A stretch of 64,000 bases of DNA, from positions 543,579-607,578 of the forward strand of contig NZ_JAERQM010000003.1 of NCBI RefSeq assembly GCF_019029495.1, read 5' to 3'. This document shows, in pieces, positions 51,587 through 60,400 of the stretch (positions are counted from its first letter, which is position 1; the number at the start of each line of letters is the position of its first letter). The stretch comes from Falsiroseomonas oleicola (lineage in GTDB: Bacteria; Pseudomonadota; Alphaproteobacteria; Acetobacterales; Acetobacteraceae). The notes below the pieces were generated by a model, which was not told where the DNA came from, ran no database searches, and was given only the letters and a program-made list of their open reading frames with translations. The position numbers and the translations under genes were made by a program.

Positions 51587-53764
51587 GTGTCCAGCCGCCT
51601 GCCCGCCAGCGCCCTGCTGGTACTTCTCACCCCCCTGACCGCGCTCGCCCAGTCCGATGTGCCGGCCGATGCCACGCTGCTGCCTGGCGTCGAAATCCGC
51701 GGCGACGCGGTCCAGAACTCCGTCGAGCGCGCCATCCGCGCGCGGCGGGACGCCCCCGATTCCCGCGTGGTGATCGAGCGGCAGGAGCTGACGCAGTTCA
51801 ACGACCTGCCGATCGGTGACGTGCTGCGCCGCCTGCCCTCCGCCGTCTTCGATGGGGGCAACCGGGCGCGGGAGCTGAACCTGCGCGGCGCCGGGCGGGA
51901 ATACACCCAGATTCTCATCAATGGCCGCCGCCTGCTGGATGGCGCCTCCGCCCGCACGATCCAGCTCGACCGCCTGCCGGCGGCGATGGTGGAGCGGGTG
52001 GAGTTCCTGCGCAGCCCGATGGCGGATCGAGACGCGCAGGGCGCCGCCGGAACGCTCAACATCGTGCTGCGCAACGACATCCAGACCCCGATCACCGAGC
52101 TTGGCATCGGCGCCGGCCTGTATGAGCAACAGGGCGCCATCGGCGACATCAACCTGCTGCACGCCAACCGCGCGGGCCGGCTGAGCTACACCCTGCTCGG
52201 CAGCCTGCAATCGCCGGCGCGGTCCGAGGATGCGGATGTGCTGGCCTACAGTGGCACCGGCGCCGCCAATGGCGGGTCGCTGAACAGCAACCGCCGCCGC
52301 TATGGCCAGGTCTCGCTGCTGCCGAGCTTCCGCCTCGACCTTGGCGCGACCAACGTGGTGCTGGAGCCGAGCTACCTGTTCACGCGGGAAAATCGCCTGG
52401 ACATCAAGGACGAGCTGCTGACCAACCAGTCCGCCGTGCGCCGGCAGGAACGCGAGGATCGTACCCGTTTCCGCGAGAGCTATGGCAGCCGCGTCGCGGT
52501 GACGCATGATTTCGGCGCGTTCTCCACCACCGCGGCACTGGATGCGCAGCAGGGGCGGGAGGATACGCGCCGCAAGGCGGAACGCTACACCAGCAGCGGC
52601 CTGATCGACCGCCTGCGCCGGCGGACGGAGGATGTGGACTTCACCCGCGTCGCGCCGAGCTTCCGGGTCGATTCGCCGCTGCCCGGCCATCGCCTGTCCT
52701 TCGGCCTCGGCCATGTGGCGGAGACGCGGGACGAGGACAACAGCGACATGCAGGATGGCGTGCCGCTTGCGGCCAACGCCGCGCGCGTCTTCGCCGTGCG
52801 GGAGGGCATCAGCCACGCCTTCGTGCAGGATGGCATCGGCATTGGGCCGGACGGGCTGCTGACGCTCGGCATGCGCTTCGAATCCTCCACCACCCGCACG
52901 CGCGACGCCGCTGGCCTCAGCACCACGACCGAGCTGGATGTGCCGCTGCCCTCCGCCAACTACCGCCACCGCTTGGGGGAGGCGACGGATCTGCGCCTCG
53001 GCGTCGGTCGCACGCTGCGCCGGCCCGATCTGCGCGAGTTGAGCCCGACCGTCACCTCCGACCTCGGCACCACCGCGCGGCCGGATACCGCGGGCAATGC
53101 CAATCTGCGGCCCGAACGCATCTGGGGCGCCGATGTCGGGATCGACCATGCGATCTATGGCGGCCGTGGCCTGCTCGCCGCCAATCTCTTCGGCCGCTCC
53201 GTGCAGGACCGCATCGAGCAGCAGGTGAACTTCGAGGCCGGCCGCGCCGTCAGCCGCCCGACCAATGTCGCCGATGGCAGCTTCTGGGGCGTGGAATTCG
53301 AGGGTCGCATGCCGCTCGACCTGCTGGGCCGGCCGGAATTCTCGCTCTGGGGCAATCTCGCGCTGCTGGACAGCCAGGTGGATGACCCGCGCCTCGGCCG
53401 GGAACGCCGCTTCGCGGACCAGCCGCCGGTGGTCGGCACGGTGGGCCTCGACTGGTTCGTGGAGCCCATCGCCACCACTTTCGGCGTCGCCGCCAATTGG
53501 CGTGCCTCCACGGATGTTCGGGTTGGCCAGGCCGCGGGTGCCAGCCTGCGCACCGAACGTTCCGAGGCGCTGCGACTGGATTTCTCCGCCAGTATCGCGG
53601 TGACGGAAGCGATCACCGTTTCCGTCTCCGCGCTCAACCTGCTGGGTGAGGATGAGAAGGTGCGTGCCACCTCCTACAACGCCAGCGGCAATGCCACGGC
53701 GATCTCCATCGACCGGGAACCGACCTGGCGCACCCTCTACGTCGCCACGCGCATCCGCTTCTGA
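51587..53764 (+). CDS. TonB-dependent outer-membrane receptor
   Basis: This 725-residue protein has a signal peptide (MSSRLPASALLVLLTPLTALAQ). The plug domain (about 40-155) contains IGDVLRRLPSAVFDGGNRAR, LNLRGAGREYTQILINGRRL and VEFLRSPMADRDAQGAAGTL. A 22-strand-type barrel ends in RIRF with a terminal aromatic residue. It should import a ferric siderophore or similar complex. The GTG at 51587 gives an intact signal peptide; GGGG upstream is a moderate ribosome site. A Fur-like palindrome precedes it, and its stop overlaps the start of the next membrane-protein gene by one base. Confidence 0.93.
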   Translation: MSSRLPASALLVLLTPLTALAQSDVPADATLLPGVEIRGDAVQNSVERAIRARRDAPDSRVVIERQELTQFNDLPIGDVLRRLPSAVFDGGNRARELNLRGAGREYTQILINGRRLLDGASARTIQLDRLPAAMVERVEFLRSPMADRDAQGAAGTLNIVLRNDIQTPITELGIGAGLYEQQGAIGDINLLHANRAGRLSYTLLGSLQSPARSEDADVLAYSGTGAANGGSLNSNRRRYGQVSLLPSFRLDLGATNVVLEPSYLFTRENRLDIKDELLTNQSAVRRQEREDRTRFRESYGSRVAVTHDFGAFSTTAALDAQQGREDTRRKAERYTSSGLIDRLRRRTEDVDFTRVAPSFRVDSPLPGHRLSFGLGHVAETRDEDNSDMQDGVPLAANAARVFAVREGISHAFVQDGIGIGPDGLLTLGMRFESSTTRTRDAAGLSTTTELDVPLPSANYRHRLGEATDLRLGVGRTLRRPDLRELSPTVTSDLGTTARPDTAGNANLRPERIWGADVGIDHAIYGGRGLLAANLFGRSVQDRIEQQVNFEAGRAVSRPTNVADGSFWGVEFEGRMPLDLLGRPEFSLWGNLALLDSQVDDPRLGRERRFADQPPVVGTVGLDWFVEPIATTFGVAANWRASTDVRVGQAAGASLRTERSEALRLDFSASIAVTEAITVSVSALNLLGEDEKVRATSYNASGNATAISIDREPTWRTLYVATRIRF

Positions 53765-54690
53765 TGCGCCCCCTGGTCGCCGGCACGGGTTGGGCGGCCC
53801 GGTGGCGGCGGCCGTTGTCGCCGGTGCTGCGGCTGCTGTGGGAACAGCGGCTGTGGATCCTGGGCCTGCTGGCCGTGGTCGGCATCATCGCCGCCCTGCG
53901 CCCCGGCTTCGCCGCCATCGCCAAGGCCGTGGCCCAGGCGCTGCGCGATCCGGGCGTGACGGTCTTCGCCCTGCTCGGCGACCATGCGCCGGCCGTGGCG
54001 ATGCTCGGCCTGGCACTCGGCATTATGCAATTGGCGGAACGCGTGCTGAAGCGTGGCACGCGCACCCGCGTCACCATCGCGCTGCAGAATGTCTATCTCG
54101 GCCAGGGTGCCGCGCCGGATGCGGCGATGGCGTCGAGCCATGTGCTCTATGGATGCGAAATCGGCGCCAAGGGGCTGGAGGCCGCCTATCACGACGCGCC
54201 GCGCATCGCCGCCGCGCTGCTCAGCGGCGGGCTGTGGCAGGCTGGGCTGGGGGCCGAATGGCTGCCGCTGGTGCTGCTCTCCGTCCCGCCCGCCATCGCG
54301 CTGGCCTGGCTTGCCGGCCGCCCGATCGAGGGACGCAGCCGGATGATCCTGTCGGCGCAACGCGACCTGGCCGCAGGTGCCTCCGGCCCCGCTTCCGGCG
54401 TTGCCGCTGCGCAGGGGCTTTGGCTGCGCGCGACGCTGCTGATCGAGGCGCTGAAATGGCTGGCAGACCGCATGGTGGAGGTGGGGCTCTGGCTGTCCGT
54501 GCTGACGCTCGGCGGTTTCGCCTGGCTGGCCGGCGTGCCGCTGCTGCCGGCGGAGCCCGATGTGGCGCAGACCATCGCGACGCTGGTGAATCTGCAACTT
54601 CTCGCCATTCCCATCGGCGAGATGGGCAAGCTGTCCAGCAAATGGTGGGAGGCCCGGCCCGCGATCGAACGCAGTTTCAGGCCGCGCTGA
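53764..54690 (+). CDS. Multi-pass membrane protein of unknown function, coupled to the TonB-dependent receptor
   Basis: This 308-residue protein has several hydrophobic segments (about 28-48, 72-92, 162-182 and two between 235 and 270), so it is likely in the inner membrane. No domain is recognised; it is not ExbB/TolQ-like by visible motifs. Its ATG overlaps the receptor stop (TGATG), so it is probably cotranslated and shares the Fur-like control, implying a role in uptake or processing of the same ligand. Its last 14 bases overlap the end of the convergent metallo-hydrolase gene. Confidence 0.75.
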   Translation: MRPLVAGTGWAARWRRPLSPVLRLLWEQRLWILGLLAVVGIIAALRPGFAAIAKAVAQALRDPGVTVFALLGDHAPAVAMLGLALGIMQLAERVLKRGTRTRVTIALQNVYLGQGAAPDAAMASSHVLYGCEIGAKGLEAAYHDAPRIAAALLSGGLWQAGLGAEWLPLVLLSVPPAIALAWLAGRPIEGRSRMILSAQRDLAAGASGPASGVAAAQGLWLRATLLIEALKWLADRMVEVGLWLSVLTLGGFAWLAGVPLLPAEPDVAQTIATLVNLQLLAIPIGEMGKLSSKWWEARPAIERSFRPR

Positions 54691-55645
54691 CAGGCCTGAC
54701 CAGCGTCTCGCCAAAGCCCGGCACGCGGAACGCCTCCGGCGCCACGCCGTGCTGGCGCTTCGCTTCTTCCAGAAGCCGCGCCGGCTCGTCGATCGGCTCA
54801 TCGGTCAGGCGGAAGAAGGTGCCGAAGTGCATCGCCAGGCTGGCGCGCGCGCCGCAGGCGAGATGCGTCCGCACCGCTTCCTCCGGGTCCATGTGCTGCG
54901 TCCGCATGAACCAGCGCGGCGCATAGGCGCCGATCGGCACCAGCGCGAGGTCGATCCCCGGGAACCGCCGCCCAACTTCCTCCGGATGCGGGCACCACCC
55001 GCTGTCGCCCACGAAATACACCGTGGCGCCATCCGGTGCCTGGATGACGAAGCCGCCCCAGAGCGCGCGGTTGCGGTCCCGCAGGCTGCGTGCCGAGAAG
55101 TGCTGGGACGGCACATAGGTGACGCGCAGCCCCGCCACCTCCACGCTGTCCCACCAGTCGCATTCGCGCGGCGCGGCCAGGCCGGCCTTCGCCAGCAGGC
55201 GCCCGGTGCCGAGCGAGGTGACGGAGGGCGGCGCCCAGCGCGCCTGCACGCGCTTCAGCGTCGCCAGGTCGCAATGGTCGTAGTGGTTGTGGCTCACCAG
55301 CAGAAGATCGACGCCCGGCAGCGCCTCCAGCCTCTGGCCCGGGGCGCGCACGCGCCTTGGCCCGGCGAAGGGCAGCGGGCTGGCGCGCGGCGACCAGACC
55401 GGGTCGATCAGCACGGCCACCCCACCGATCTGCACCAGCCAGCTCGCATGGCCGATGAAGGTGGCGGCGATCCGGCCAGCCGCCACGCGGGGCGGCGGTG
55501 GCTGCGGCGGGTCCTCCACCCAGCGCGGCCAGGGCGCCACCTGCCGCGTGCGGAACCAACGCAGCACATCCGCCGGCCCATGATCCACATCGCTGTGCAG
55601 ATTGACGTAGCGGCCCGCCACGCGGCGGGAGGCGAAGTCGCTCAT
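54677..55645 (-). CDS. MBL-fold metallo-hydrolase (NAPE-PLD/UlaG-like)
   Basis: This 322-residue protein has the metallo-beta-lactamase core: AATFIGHASWLVQIGGVAVL, the metal motif VSHNHYDHCD, a later ligand in YFVGDSGWCP and the final His in LAMHFGTFFRL. It resembles the phospholipase-D-like/UlaG branch, including the WPRWVEDPPQ segment typical of NAPE-PLD-like bacterial proteins. The substrate could be a phospholipid or cyclic ester. ATG at 55645 overlaps the MFS gene stop (ATGA). Confidence 0.88.
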   Translation of the reverse strand: MSDFASRRVAGRYVNLHSDVDHGPADVLRWFRTRQVAPWPRWVEDPPQPPPPRVAAGRIAATFIGHASWLVQIGGVAVLIDPVWSPRASPLPFAGPRRVRAPGQRLEALPGVDLLLVSHNHYDHCDLATLKRVQARWAPPSVTSLGTGRLLAKAGLAAPRECDWWDSVEVAGLRVTYVPSQHFSARSLRDRNRALWGGFVIQAPDGATVYFVGDSGWCPHPEEVGRRFPGIDLALVPIGAYAPRWFMRTQHMDPEEAVRTHLACGARASLAMHFGTFFRLTDEPIDEPARLLEEAKRQHGVAPEAFRVPGFGETLVRPVSAA

Positions 55646-56886
55646 CGGCGCTCCCGCACCGTGGTGAGGATCGCCAGGCCAATCGCCAGGAAGACCAGCA
55701 CCGTCGCCATGCCCAGGCGCTGGCTGCCCGTCGCCGTGGTGACCACGGCGAGCGCCGCCGGGCCGAGAAAGCCGGTGATGCGGCCGGACAGCGCGAACAG
55801 GCCGAAATGCGCCGCGATCTCCTCCGGCGGCGCAAGGCGGGCCATGAAGCTGCGGCTGGCGGCCTGGGCCGGGCCGAAGAAAAGGCCAAGCGCCAGCGCC
55901 ATGATCCAGAACCACATTTCTGTCTCGGCCAGCAGCAGGCCGGTGCCCAGCACGACCATGGCCATCAAGGCGCCGAGCACCATGCGGCGGGAGCCCACGC
56001 GGTCCTCGATCATCGCGAAGCCGGCGGCGCCGAGGCCGGCGGTGACATTCATGGCGATGCCGAACAGCAGGATGCGGTCGAGCCCCATGCCGAAGACGCC
56101 GGCCGCATAGATCGCGCCAAAGGCGAACAGCGTGTTCAGCCCATCCGTGTAGAACAGCCGCGCCAGCAGGAAGCGCGCGAGGTCCGGATTGCGCGGCAGG
56201 GTACGGATCAGCGCGGCGATCTCGTTCAGCCCCTGCGCGGCCGCCTGCGCCCAGCTCGGACGTGGCCCCGCCGGATCGGGCAGCGCCAGCAGCACCGGCC
56301 AGCCGAAGACCAGAATCCAGGCGGCCACCAGCAGCGCCGCGGCCCGCACATGTTCCGCGGCACCCCGGTCCAGCCCGAACAGTGCCGGATCGGGCTGGAT
56401 CAGCAGCACCAGCGAGATGGCGAGGCAGGCCAGCCCGCCCGCATAGCCCAGCCCCCAGCCGAGGCCGGAAACGCGGCCCAGCCGCCCCGGCGGCGCCACG
56501 CCGGGCAGCATGGAATTGTAGAACACCGTGCCGATCTCGAAGCACACCGTCGCCAGCCCGACGCAGACCAGGGCATAGACCGCCCAGTCCGGGCTGGGCC
56601 GGGCGAACCAGATCATGCCGGTGGCAATCGCCGTGAGCAGCGTGAAGATACCCAGCATCAGGCGCCGCCGCCCGCCCGCATCCGCCACCGCGCCCAGCAC
56701 CGGCGAGAGCAGCGCCACGGCAAGCCCCGCCGCCGACTGCATCCACCCCCATTGCGCCTGCCCCGTCACCTGGTCCGCGGCGATGCCACTGGTGAAATAG
56801 GCGGCGATGACGAAGGTGGAGACCACCGTCGGAAAACTGCTGTTCGCCCAGTCATACAGCGCCCAGGCCCAGGCTTTTTTCGTCAC
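55642..56886 (-). CDS. UMF1/Atg22-like MFS transporter
   Basis: This 414-residue protein has twelve predicted helices. The N-terminal WAWALYDWANSSFPTVVSTF is diagnostic of the UMF1 (vacuole effluxer Atg22-like) branch of MFS. Substrates in bacteria are unknown; efflux of amino acids or other metabolites is plausible. It lies 12 bases after the mug stop and is coupled to the metallo-hydrolase gene downstream. Confidence 0.9.
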   Translation of the reverse strand: MTKKAWAWALYDWANSSFPTVVSTFVIAAYFTSGIAADQVTGQAQWGWMQSAAGLAVALLSPVLGAVADAGGRRRLMLGIFTLLTAIATGMIWFARPSPDWAVYALVCVGLATVCFEIGTVFYNSMLPGVAPPGRLGRVSGLGWGLGYAGGLACLAISLVLLIQPDPALFGLDRGAAEHVRAAALLVAAWILVFGWPVLLALPDPAGPRPSWAQAAAQGLNEIAALIRTLPRNPDLARFLLARLFYTDGLNTLFAFGAIYAAGVFGMGLDRILLFGIAMNVTAGLGAAGFAMIEDRVGSRRMVLGALMAMVVLGTGLLLAETEMWFWIMALALGLFFGPAQAASRSFMARLAPPEEIAAHFGLFALSGRITGFLGPAALAVVTTATGSQRLGMATVLVFLAIGLAILTTVRERR

Positions 56887-56898
56887 CGCAATCGCCCT

Positions 56899-57432
56899 TC
56901 ATTCACCGCCGAAACCAAGCGCGATCGCCGCCTCGCACCAAATCCGCTGAAAGTCACGCTTCTGCCAATGCCCGTTCAGGCGAGACGTGCTCGGCAGGAC
57001 CCAGACCGGGGGAAAGCCGGCCGGGCGCCGATTTCCATCCAAAGGACCGAATGCCAGCTCTTTCCCCGCGCGGCGGCCCAGGAATCGCATGGCGGTCTCC
57101 CTGCTGGTGAAGGCGATCCCGCCCGGGCGATACCGCATCATGGTGTCGCTGAAACGCGCGACGTCAGCCTCCGACACGGCGATGTTCCGGTCGACCCCGT
57201 ATTGCGTCTTGGCCAGGTCCGTCAGGCCGATACCCCATTCGCCCAGGCGCGCGAATTCCGCGGGCCGGAGCATTTCCGGCGTGAAACCGGCCTGATGCAG
57301 CGCCATCCAGAACCGGTTTCCAGGACCGGCGTAATAGGCGCCGATCCTGGCCGATTCCGGCCCCGCCGCCATGCCGCAGAACACCAGCCGGAGCCCTGGT
57401 TTCAGCAGGTCCGGCAGGACGTCCTGCGTCAC
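56899..57432 (-). CDS. mug: G/U mismatch-specific DNA glycosylase (Mug/TDG family)
   Basis: This 177-residue uracil-DNA-glycosylase-fold protein has VFCGMAAGPESARIGAYYAG, then PGNRFWMALHQAGF, corresponding to the nucleotide pocket of Mug. The catalytic Asn of E. coli Mug (GxNPG) is replaced by Ala-Ala-Gly here, so its activity may differ from the model enzyme. Its start overlaps the NAD-GDH stop by four bases. Confidence 0.85.
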   Translation of the reverse strand: MTQDVLPDLLKPGLRLVFCGMAAGPESARIGAYYAGPGNRFWMALHQAGFTPEMLRPAEFARLGEWGIGLTDLAKTQYGVDRNIAVSEADVARFSDTMMRYRPGGIAFTSRETAMRFLGRRAGKELAFGPLDGNRRPAGFPPVWVLPSTSRLNGHWQKRDFQRIWCEAAIALGFGGE

Positions 57433-60400
57433 GCCAGCCCCGAGATCGCCCGCGTCGCCACGCCGATCGCCACCAGGTCGCCGGCCCGCGCCGCCTCCCG
57501 CGCCAGTTGCGTGGCCTCCGTCATGCGGGCCGGATCGCCCTCCCCGGCCAGCCGGGCGCGGGCGAGCCGGGCCTGCACCGCGGCGAGGTCAGCCAGCGCC
57601 TCCGCCTGTGCGCGTGCGGCGAAGGCGTTTGTCGCGCGTGCCCCCTCCGCGGCTTCGCGCAGCGCGTCCAGGCAGAAGGCCTCCCCCACTTCGCGCCAGG
57701 CCTGGGCGGCGGTGGCGGGGTCCGCGCCGCTGTCCTGCGCCAGCCGGACGACGGAGGGCGCGGCGGCGAGCCGCGCGCCGCCACCGGCCAGCGCGGCGAG
57801 GGAGGCCGGAAGGCCCGCCTCCATCAGGCGCCTGGCCTCCTCGCCCGGCGCCGCTTCCTCCGCCGCGATCAAGGCGGCAACACCCGGCGCAAGCGCGGCC
57901 AGCGCCGCGTCCAGCGGTGCCTCGGCATGTTCCAGCATCACCTTGCGGGTCGCCGCTTCCAGCAGGCGGCGCAGCGCCGCCATCGCCTCCAGCCGCAAGG
58001 CCGGCGGCACGGGCGCCGCATCGGCCGCCACCGCCGCCGCTTCCAGCCCGAACAGGGCACTGGCGAGCCAGGCGGCGCGGACCACCTCTGCCCCGCTGGT
58101 CTCGGCGCCGGCCAGCCGGCCGAGCGCGGCGGTGCCAAGCTGGTTCGCCACCAGGTTGGCCAGGCCCGTCGCCACCAGTTCGCGCTTCAGCCGGTGGCGC
58201 GGGATGACATCGGAAAAACGGTCCTGCAGCGCCTGCGGGAAATAGCCGCGCAGCAGCGGGGCGAGGGCGGGCTCATCCGGCAGACCGCTCGCCTCGATCG
58301 CTTCCGTCAGCCACAGCTTGGCCGGTGGCAGCAGGGAGGCCAGTTCGGGCCGCGTCAGCCCCTTGCCCTCCGCGCCACGGGCGCGCAGCACCGCCGCATC
58401 CGGCAGCCCGGCCACGGCGCGGTCGAGCACGCCTTCGGCCTCCAGCCGCGCCATCAGCGCCGCATGGGCCGCCATGTCCTCCACCGCCGTGCGCGTCTCC
58501 AGGCTGATGGTGAGGGACTGCGCGTGGTTGTCGGCCAGCACCAGGCGGCCGACCTCCTCCGTCATCTCGCCCAGCAGCACGTCGCGCTGGCGGCGCGTCA
58601 GCGCGCCCTCGCGTTCCACGTCGGCCAGCAGGATCTTGATGTTCACCTCGTGGTCGGAGGTGCTGACGCCGGCGGAATTGTCCAGCGCATCGGTGTTGAG
58701 GCGCACGCCATGCTGGGCGGCCTCGATGCGCCCCGCCTGGGTGATGCCGAGATTGGCGCCCTCGCCCAGGATTCGGCAACGCAGCGCGGCGCCATCGACG
58801 CGGATCGCGTCATTGGCACGGTCGCCGGCCTCGGCCTGCGTCTCGGTGCTGGACTTCACATAGGTGCCGATGCCGCCGAAATAGAGCAGGTCGACATCCA
58901 GTGTCAGGATGGCGCGCAGGATGGTGGCGGGCTCCGCGCGATCTTCCGTGATGCCGAGCAGCGCCTGCGCTTCCGGCGACAGCGGCAGCGTCTTGGCGTT
59001 GCGCGGCAGTATGGCGCCGCCCGGCGACAGCAGCCGCGCATCGTAATCCGCCCAGCTCGATCGCGGCAGCGCGAACAGCCGCGCGCGTTCGGCGAAGGCC
59101 GCTTCCGCATCCGGACTGGGGTCGAGGAAGATGTGCCGATGGTCGAAGGCCGCCACCAGCTTCGTCTTCTTCGAGATCAGCAGCCCATTGCCGAACACGT
59201 CGCCCGACATGTCGCCGACGCCGGCGCAGGTGAACGCGGCTTCCTGCACGCCCTGGCCGCGCAACTCGGCAAAATGGCGGTCGATCATCACCCAGGCGCC
59301 GCGCGCCGTGATGCCCATGCCCTTGTGGTCGTAGCCGGCGGAACCACCACTGGCAAAAGCGTCGCCGAGCCAGAAGCCGTATTCGGCGGACAGGTCGTTG
59401 GCGATGTCGCTGAAGGTGGCGGTGCCCTTGTCGGCGGCGGCGACGATATAGGCGTCGTCGCCATCGCGCCGCACGATGCCCTCCGCCGTCACCACACCGC
59501 CGGATTCCGAAAAATTGTCGGTGAGGTCGAGCATGCCGCGCACCAGGGTCCGGTAGGCGGCGATGCCTTCCGCCTGGAACGCCTCGCGATCCGAGGACGG
59601 CGGCGGATGCTTCAGCACGAAGCCGCCCTTGGCGCCGGTCGGCACGATGACGACGTTCTTCAGCCGCTGCGCCTTCATCAGGCCCAGCACCTCCGTCCGG
59701 AAATCCTCGCGCCGGTCGGACCAGCGGATGCCGCCGCGCGCCACCGGCCCGGCGCGCAGATGGCAACCTTCCATCCGCGGCGAATGCACGAAAATCTCGC
59801 GCCAGGGCCGGGGCAGCGGCATGTCGCCAGCCAGGGCCGAATCCAGCTTGAAGGCGAGGTAGGGTTTCGACTGATAGAAGTTGGTGCGCAGGATCGCATC
59901 CAGCAGCAGCCGCATGCGCGACAGGATGCGGTCCTCATCCGGGTTGGCGACGCCGTCCAGAATCGTCGTCCAGCGTGCCCGCAGCGCCGTCTCGTCCCGA
60001 TCCTTCGCCTGCGGGTCGAAGCGCGCATCGAACAGGTCGATCAGCACTTGCGCGGCCTCGGGATTCGCCGTCAGCGCGTCCTCCACGCTTTCCTGCGCGA
60101 AGGGAAAGCCCACCTGCTTCAGCCAGCGATACATTGCCCGCAGCAGCCAGCAATCCTTCCAGCTCATCCCCGTGCGCAGCACCAGCCGGTTGAAGCCATC
60201 CGCCTCCGCCACCCCGTCCAGCAGCATGGACAGTGTGCCGAGGATGGTGCCGAAATTCTCCTCCGCCACATCGGCGGCGGCTTCCAGCTGGAAGACATGC
60301 AGCATCACCTCCGGCGCGTCCTTCGGCGTCAGGCGATAGGGCTGTTCCTCGATCGCCCGCAGATCCAGGCTGCGGAACAGCGGCAGCGCATCCGCGAGCG

